Assembly (NCBI GenBank): GCA_001929475.1 | Contig: LXFE01000582.1 | Coordinates: forward strand, 1-11,116 | DNA length: 11,116 nt | Reading direction: 5' to 3' | Source: Neolecta irregularis DAH-3 | Lineage: Eukaryota > Ascomycota > Neolectomycetes > Neolectales > Neolectaceae | Shown: positions 7,036-11,116 of the stretch, piece by piece | Position numbering within the stretch: the first letter of the stretch is position 1 | Layout: every line of letters starts with the position of its first letter | Translations under genes and position numbers: made by a program | Notes under the pieces: model-generated | The model's database searches: none | Seen by the model: only the letters and a program-made list of their open reading frames with translations | Told to the model about the DNA's origin: nothing

Positions 7036-8691
7036 TCAGATAATCTTGGTATCAAAGATCCTCCATCTTCGCTTTGAACAACTCGCTTCCGACTCGCGTA
7101 TATTGTATTCCTTAATACAACATTCAAACCACATTCCTTGAATTGGTTCACCGCGTCGTTCAAGTAAAGTACCCCAAAGAAGAAATAGTTTCTCCCGAAG
7201 TTTTGAGAGATTTACAAGACTGTCTCTCACGCTGCTGGTCAGATTTTTTCAGGGAGAACACACCTGACGGAGTCCATTCCCAAAAGATAGCTTGCGTCTT
7301 CATCGGCTACAATCACGGGAAGACAACATCGATCCTGCCCTTCCAGCAGTAAAGCAAACTGCCACGTTGTTGAATGAGTGGTTATTCTACAGTTTGGACA
7401 ACGATGTTTATGGGCTGTCGACCATCTACTCTCAGAACAAAATTTGTTTGCTATTCTCACGTCACCGAGCAAGCAACACATGATCGCACTGAAAAGTCTT
7501 CGAGATGATCGGGCATAAAATCTATGACTTTTGCTTTTGTGCGAAACTTGCGAGGGTGGGGTGTCAAAGCCAGGATATCCCCGATATCCAACAACGGCCA
7601 CTCGTTAAACCCACATTCAACTGGAAATCAGCGACTTGACAAGGCTGATATACCGTTGGCAACACCTTCACCAGGAATCGCAGATGAAATCATTTCTTCC
7701 TCCTTTTTTCGCATTTCCCGTTCATATTCCTCTTTCTCCTGTTCAAAATGTAACTGATAGTTCCTTTTCCGGTCAATCAGCGGACCCAGTCTTGAGTCGT
7801 GGGGTTTAATAGCACCGACGTTGATTCGGTCAGGGTAGGTTCGGTCTCCATGCAGCGCACCTTCTAATTGACCGTCTTGATTTAATTTTCCTCTCATATT
7901 ACGAATCCAACAAAATCCACCTTCTTTGAGCGTCTGTTGTGCGGCTTTTGCGTGTATGTCCCATATTGACACTTGCAGCGTATATTTCCCATACGGCCCT
8001 TGCCATTTTTGCTGGGTGCCCCATTCAACATTGTGTACGAGAGAATTTGATGTGTAGTCGGTAATATATATGGTGACTGGATTTCCATTCCCGGTGAATA
8101 ATTTGACGATTTCTCCCATGATATCGTAGAATCGCGACTCTTGTATATCTTTGACGAGGGTGAAGCCTTTTGATTTTGGCTTTGCCGCGATTTCTGAAGC
8201 TGGTATTCCTGCTGCAGCGATTGTTCCGCCTTTGTTTTTCCACCAGTTTAACAGTTCTTTGGCATATGATAATTCTTCTTTGGAAAGGACAAAGCCGACT
8301 GTTTTCGAGCCTTTTCGAGAATAGGTGCACCATTCTGTGTTCCAGGTAGTGATGCCCTGGTTATCCGAGTTATGCAGCTGTATTCTGAGTGACCGTAAAA
8401 ATAACACGTCGCCGTCTTCTTTCAGATCTGGCAAATCTTTGGGGTTTGGTCGAAACATTTGGCACATGAGGCCGCTTCCAAGCAGAGATCTGGTAGGATC
8501 GCATATCGTCATGGAACAATTATAGTCTATCAATTGAGACGGCAGGTTTTGGTAATACCTGTTCCCTTTGATAAACGTACAGGACGATGAGCCGCTATTA
8601 CTCCAACAACATTGAAAAGTTGGGTTATGGGTTTCAGGTCTGCGATCTGGGTATATTCCCATTCCGAGGTTAAAAGAGCTTTTGGTGCCAT
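7036..8691 (-). CDS. POT1: POT1, telomeric single-strand DNA-binding protein (five exons)
   Basis: Shelterin subunit that binds the G-rich telomeric 3' overhang and restrains telomerase and end repair. Exons: 8559-8691, 7654-8526, 7461-7620, 7264-7425, 7036-7231; introns 32, 33, 35 and 32 nt; 507 aa. OB fold 1 spans about 15-140 with the signature VRLSKGTDYNCSMTICDPT (residues 38-56; human LSKGTDYCSVVTIVDQT). OB fold 2 spans about 165-300 (YTLQVSIWD, LHGDRTYPDRI). A charged helix (about 303-325) links to a C-terminal domain with Cys pairs C383/C386 and C398/C401. The C-terminus FECCIKEYN ... RIFDTKII mirrors human FIKSYN ... QIFDTTVAEDVI. The C-terminal domain is much shorter than in human POT1 (see findings). 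The last intron has a tandem CAGCAG acceptor, and the second-last has alternative sites (GTGACG or GTGAGA donor), so a few residues are uncertain. The start is 79 bp downstream of the SDR stop. Confidence 0.92.
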
Positions 8692-8770
8692 TGAGATGGG
8701 ATCACGCGTTCCGTCATTGATACTTTCACTATTATAATTTACGTCAAACTCCAAACTCCTAGTTGTATGT
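8692..8770 (-). promoter_or_regulatory. Very short SDR-POT1 spacer containing the POT1 promoter
   Basis: Only 79 bp lie between the SDR stop and the POT1 start on the same strand. The POT1 promoter must sit here or inside the SDR 3' exon, and the SDR 3' UTR must overlap it. An in-frame ATG at 8788-8790, inside the SDR coding end, could extend POT1 by 33 residues; I prefer 8691 because conservation begins there. Confidence 0.4.
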
Positions 8771-9718
8771 TTACTTTCCAAAAACAGCATTCTGGGGTGC
8801 AGCAGTCGGTTTGTCCTCGCTGGTAACATAAGCTCTGGTCATTCCGCCATCGACAGCCATTTCGGCAGCATTTAGGTAACTGCTCTCATCGCTAGCCAAG
8901 AATACGACTACCTGCGCCTGTTCAACGGCTTCGCCAAAACGGCCCATTGGAAGGTGGATGAGTCGACGACTTGCTTTTTCAGGGGTATCGAGAAAGGCTT
9001 GGAGGAGCGGGGTGTTTAGAGGTCCAGGACAGAGAGAGTTGAGACGGATGTTGTGGCGAGCATGGACGATTGCTAGTTCTCGGGTCATTGCGAGAACAGC
9101 GCCTTTAGACGCGGTATCTGGAGATTCAGCGTGAATAAGAAGAGGATATACAAGCTAGTTGACTTGCGGCGCTTCCTACAAGAGCGACCACACTGGCGGT
9201 GTTGATGATACTGCTTGGTCTCCCGTGTTTTCGCATAGCAGCGATTGCATATTTACACCCAAACCAGACCCCTTTGACGTTGATATTGTGAGTCAACTCC
9301 CAGACTTTCTCGTCTGTATTCTCGTCGCCGTCGAGTGGATGCATAATGCCTTGTTTGTTAGTCGTAACCAGAGACAATATTGACAGAATTCTCAGACACA
9401 AAACATACCGGCGTTATTAAACAACACATCGACGCCTCCCCATTCTTCTGCGGCAGCAACTAGTGCCCTGACATGTGCTTCTTTGGAAACGTCTGTATGT
9501 TGTGTTTTCAGGACTGCGTGTGGAACGAGATGCTTGACTTTTGCAAGGGCGATATCCAATGATTTCTGGTTGATGTCGGATAGGATGACTTTGGCACCAT
9601 GGGAAGCAAAGAGGATAGCGGTTTCGATACCAATTCCACTATTCTTAGACAAGTAGTGAAATCCGTACCCAGCGGCGCCTGTAATAATGCAATTTTTATT
9701 CTGTAGTCGGCCAGACAT
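8771..9718 (-). CDS. Short-chain dehydrogenase/reductase, classical SDR (four exons)
   Basis: NAD(P)(H)-dependent oxidoreductase of unknown substrate, probably cytosolic as no signal peptide is seen. Exons: 9669-9718, 9409-9638, 9152-9349, 8771-9117; introns 30, 59 and 34 nt; 274 aa. The Rossmann motif TGAAGGIG (13-20) appears only after the 30-nt intron is removed. D38 at the end of the second strand favours NAD over NADP. NNAG is at 91-94. The catalytic site is S146 with Y160-T-A-S-K164; the tyrosine codon is split by the third intron. CPGPLNTP and the C-terminal block VDGGMTRAYVT are also typical. The 59-nt second intron is the longest in the window and has a CTAAC branch site. The start codon lies directly against a minisatellite, and POT1 follows closely on the same strand. 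Similar to glucose-1-dehydrogenase-like fungal SDRs, but the substrate cannot be read from sequence. Confidence 0.92.
9639..9668 (-). other. 30-nt stop-free intron in the SDR cofactor loop
   Basis: Donor GTACGG and acceptor AATAG flank a 30-nt segment that splits Gly17 of TGAAGGIG. Its length is a multiple of three and it contains no in-frame stop, so retention would insert ten residues (YGFHYLSKNS) into the glycine-rich loop. Family conservation of the loop is the reason for calling it an intron. Confidence 0.8.
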
Positions 9719-9719
9719 G

Positions 9720-9979
9720 GGGTGGCGGTGGTAGGCGGTGGAGATAGGATAGGGAGAGATCAAGGGGTAAAGGGTGGCGGTGGTAGGCGATGGAGATAGG
9801 ATAGGGAGAGATCAAGGGGTAAAGGATGGCGATGGTAGGCGATGGAGATAGGATAGGGAGAGATCAAGGGGTAAAGGGTGGCGGTGGTAGGCGATGGAGA
9901 TAGGATAGGGAGAGATCAAGAGGTAAAGGATGGCGACGAGGTGGCGATGGAGATAGGATAGGGAGAGATCAAGGGGTAA
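9720..9979. repeat. 52-bp minisatellite, five tandem copies, abutting the SDR start codon
   Basis: Copies run 9720-9771, 9772-9823, 9824-9875, 9876-9927 and 9928-9979. They differ by a few substitutions (GGGTGGCGGT or GGATGGCGAT at the start); the fifth is the most altered, with GACGAGGTGG replacing the usual middle. A partial copy (GAGATCAAGG) follows at about 9985. The plus strand is rich in GG/GGG runs and the transcribed direction is CT-rich. No copy contains an ATG on the minus strand. Confidence 0.93.
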
Positions 9980-10012
9980 GGACAGAGATCAAGGGAAGGA
10001 CATTGGACCAAA

Positions 10013-10019
10013 TATATAT
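10013..10019 (-). promoter_or_regulatory. TATA-like element for the SDR gene
   Basis: TATATAT lies about 295 bp upstream of the SDR start, just outside the minisatellite. If it is used, transcription starts within or near the repeat array and most copies become 5' leader. Confidence 0.35.
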
Positions 10020-10116
10020 GCCGTTTATTGAACAACCGATAACCTCCCGCTTGGTAGTAGAAAGAGTAGAGAAAAGCAATGAAAACAAGACGAGCTATGC
10101 TTCAAACACAAACATC

Positions 10117-10171
10117 ATGAAAACGAATCCCCATTATGAAAACGAATCCCCATCATGATCATGATCATGAT
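10117..10171. repeat. 19-bp direct duplication followed by an ATCATG hexamer run
   Basis: ATGAAAACGAATCCCCATT (10117-10135) recurs with one change at 10136-10154. Three ATCATG units follow (10152-10169); each TCATGA overlap is palindromic. It lies between the SDR promoter and the MUB1 3' end. Confidence 0.85.
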
Positions 10172-10333
10172 TAGAACGAACCCTTTGACCATCATTTAGA
10201 AACGCATCCATTGATCAAGCAAGTACCCAAAATCGACAACGCTAATGATAAACCCAGCTGCCGGGATGAAAGACGAAATAGTTTGAATGGAAGGACATGG
10301 ACCAGAACAGACGAATTAGTTTGGGGATAGAAG

Positions 10334-11116
10334 CTAGTTTGCAATGGAAGGGACATGAGTGGCAGTTGATTCTGATCTGTCATCGATTCGCTGGACACAC
10401 CACCAGCGGTGACCGGGCCATGCTTGCGACTGGCAGCTCTTGCTGCAATACTTAGTGCGTCTATAGTTAGTTTTGGAAGAGGAGAGCAAGACACCTGCAT
10501 CGGCGACACTTTGCAAACTGGCGGCTGTATTCTTCCCACTTTCCGCATTTCATGTTTGCGCACTGTCTGATGCCGCCGCGGGATTCGTCTTTCCTGCAGG
10601 CGTTCCGCATGATGACGCCAGCCCAGTACTGGACTTCCTGGGGATGGATGCGCAGGGTGAACTTTTCGACTAGGGAAAAGATGTTGCAGGGAACTCTGTT
10701 GTCCGAGCAGGGGGACCGAGCCGAAAAGAGGTCGTCTATGTAGTATGATTCAGCGAAATATGTACGAAGGTTTGGATATTTTGAGATATAGGCAAACAGC
10801 TGCAGGGCGGAGACGATGTCTTCTTCTCGGGGCAGCGAGGCGCTTTTGTATTGTGCGTGCGAGGGACCTGTTAAATTTTGGGCGATGGTTGGGCGGATCA
10901 GGGTGTCTGAGGGAGGTTGGACTGCGCCGATGGTTTGAGCGGGCGGGGCCAGGCGTCTGTTTGGGCGTGCGATGAGGGGATCGTCAGTACGGGAGTCTGG
11001 AAAGAGGCGGCGGTCGGCACGGGAGTCTGGAAAGAGGCGGCGGTCGGCGCGGGAGTCGGGAAAGAGGCGGGGGTCGGGAAAGAGGCGGTGGCCGGGAAAC
11101 AGGCGGCGGTGGCCGG
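10334..11116 (-). CDS. MUB1: MUB1/SamB family MYND zinc-finger protein, 5' end outside the window
   Basis: In yeast Mub1 works with the E3 ligase Ubr2 in proteasomal turnover of Rpn4; the Aspergillus homologue SamB affects hyphal morphogenesis. Visible exons are 10495-11116 (open at the right edge) and 10334-10460, with a 34-nt intron (GTGTCT donor, AACTAAC branch, TATAG acceptor); 248 C-terminal residues are seen. Family blocks in order: NLTGPSHAQYKSASLPREED, SALQLFAYISKYPNLRTYF, QYWAGVIMRNACRKDESRGG, then the MYND finger with ligands in CANMKC, CRRC, YCSKSC and GHRWWC. The intron falls between the CRRC pair and YCSKSC. Upstream, the frame stays open through an RLFPD-type tandem repeat to the edge. 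The exon is GC-richer than its neighbours. The N-terminal half is missing only because the window ends. Confidence 0.9.
10991..11116 (-). repeat. In-frame coding tandem repeat (RLFPD units) in MUB1
   Basis: Two 30-bp units (10991-11020, 11021-11050) are nearly identical, and shorter 18-20-bp relatives continue to the edge. Every unit length keeps the frame of the downstream MYND domain. In translation they read RLFPDSRADR and shorter forms such as RLFPDP and RLFPGH. Since the units only shrink by multiples of three or keep frame in sum, the array seems to be selected as protein, probably a disordered segment. Confidence 0.75.

Larger units (their letters stand above)
9719..10333. other. Intergenic region between SDR and MUB1
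   Basis: This 615-bp region lies between two minus-strand genes. It holds the 52-bp minisatellite (9720-9979), a TATA-like TATATAT at 10013-10019 that probably serves the SDR gene, a small direct repeat with an ATCATG run (10117-10171), and the MUB1 3' UTR next to 10333. No coding region is supported. Confidence 0.6.

Noticed and set aside
7143-7483. Plus-strand frames over the POT1 C-terminal exons
   Set aside because: They are antisense to exons that match the human POT1 C-terminus.
8771-9718. Bacterial origin by horizontal transfer of the SDR gene
   Set aside because: The gene has three introns of the local type, one splitting the catalytic tyrosine codon, and shows no compositional break, so transfer is not supported.
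9720-9979. Telomeric, subtelomeric or CRISPR-like array near POT1
   Set aside because: The 52-bp units are contiguous without spacers and contain no TTAGGG-type telomere repeat; a minisatellite fits. Closeness to POT1 is probably coincidence.
10192-10563. 123-codon minus-strand frame across the MUB1 intron
   Set aside because: It reads MUB1 exons in the wrong frame; the MYND cysteines appear only in the spliced frame.
1-11116. A novel multi-gene system, biosynthetic cluster or mobile element
   Set aside because: The genes are unrelated housekeeping or secretory genes with no transposase, integrase, terminal repeats or shared pathway.

Overview
The window looks like nuclear DNA of a filamentous or early-diverging fungus. 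It holds eight recognisable protein-coding genes, all but one split by introns. Evidence for a fungus is a secreted TAKA-type alpha-amylase, an Erp38-type protein disulfide isomerase, a TOM22 import receptor and a MUB1/SamB MYND protein. A fission-yeast/animal-like POT1 and an HSBP1-like protein argue against Saccharomycotina; Mucoromycota or another early lineage is plausible, but the sequence alone does not settle it. Introns are remarkably short: of 30 reconstructed, all but one are 30-44 nt and one is 59 nt. Most have GTA/GTG donors, a CTAAC- or CTGA-like branch site and an AG acceptor. Because of this the true proteins are spread over many small open frames and had to be spliced by hand.

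Layout, left to right. 1-701 has no convincing gene and may include promoter sequence of a leftward gene beyond the edge. EBP2 (702-1799, minus; ribosome biogenesis) shares a 143-bp divergent promoter with a small HSBP1-like gene (1943-2292, plus). An Erp38-type PDI (2484-3985, minus, 12 exons, ending in KDEL) shares a 218-bp divergent promoter with intronless TOM22 (4204-4623, plus). TOM22 converges on a secreted alpha-amylase (4814-6479, minus, 7 exons). 6480-7035 holds a putative relic with protein-like frames and a strong inverted repeat. POT1 (7036-8691, minus, 5 exons) follows only 79 bp downstream of an SDR oxidoreductase (8771-9718, minus, 4 exons). The SDR start codon abuts a five-copy 52-bp minisatellite (9720-9979). 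The right end carries the C-terminal part of a MUB1/SamB MYND protein (10334 to beyond 11116, minus), whose reading frame runs through an in-frame tandem repeat at the edge.

The genes do not form one pathway; this is an ordinary, gene-dense housekeeping region. The points most worth a second look are the tiny introns, an amylase intron that homology places at a GA-AG boundary, a stop-free 30-nt intron in the SDR nucleotide-binding loop, a POT1 that seems to lack the resolvase-like insert of its C-terminal domain, two minisatellites with different relations to their genes (leader versus coding), and several long inverted repeats.
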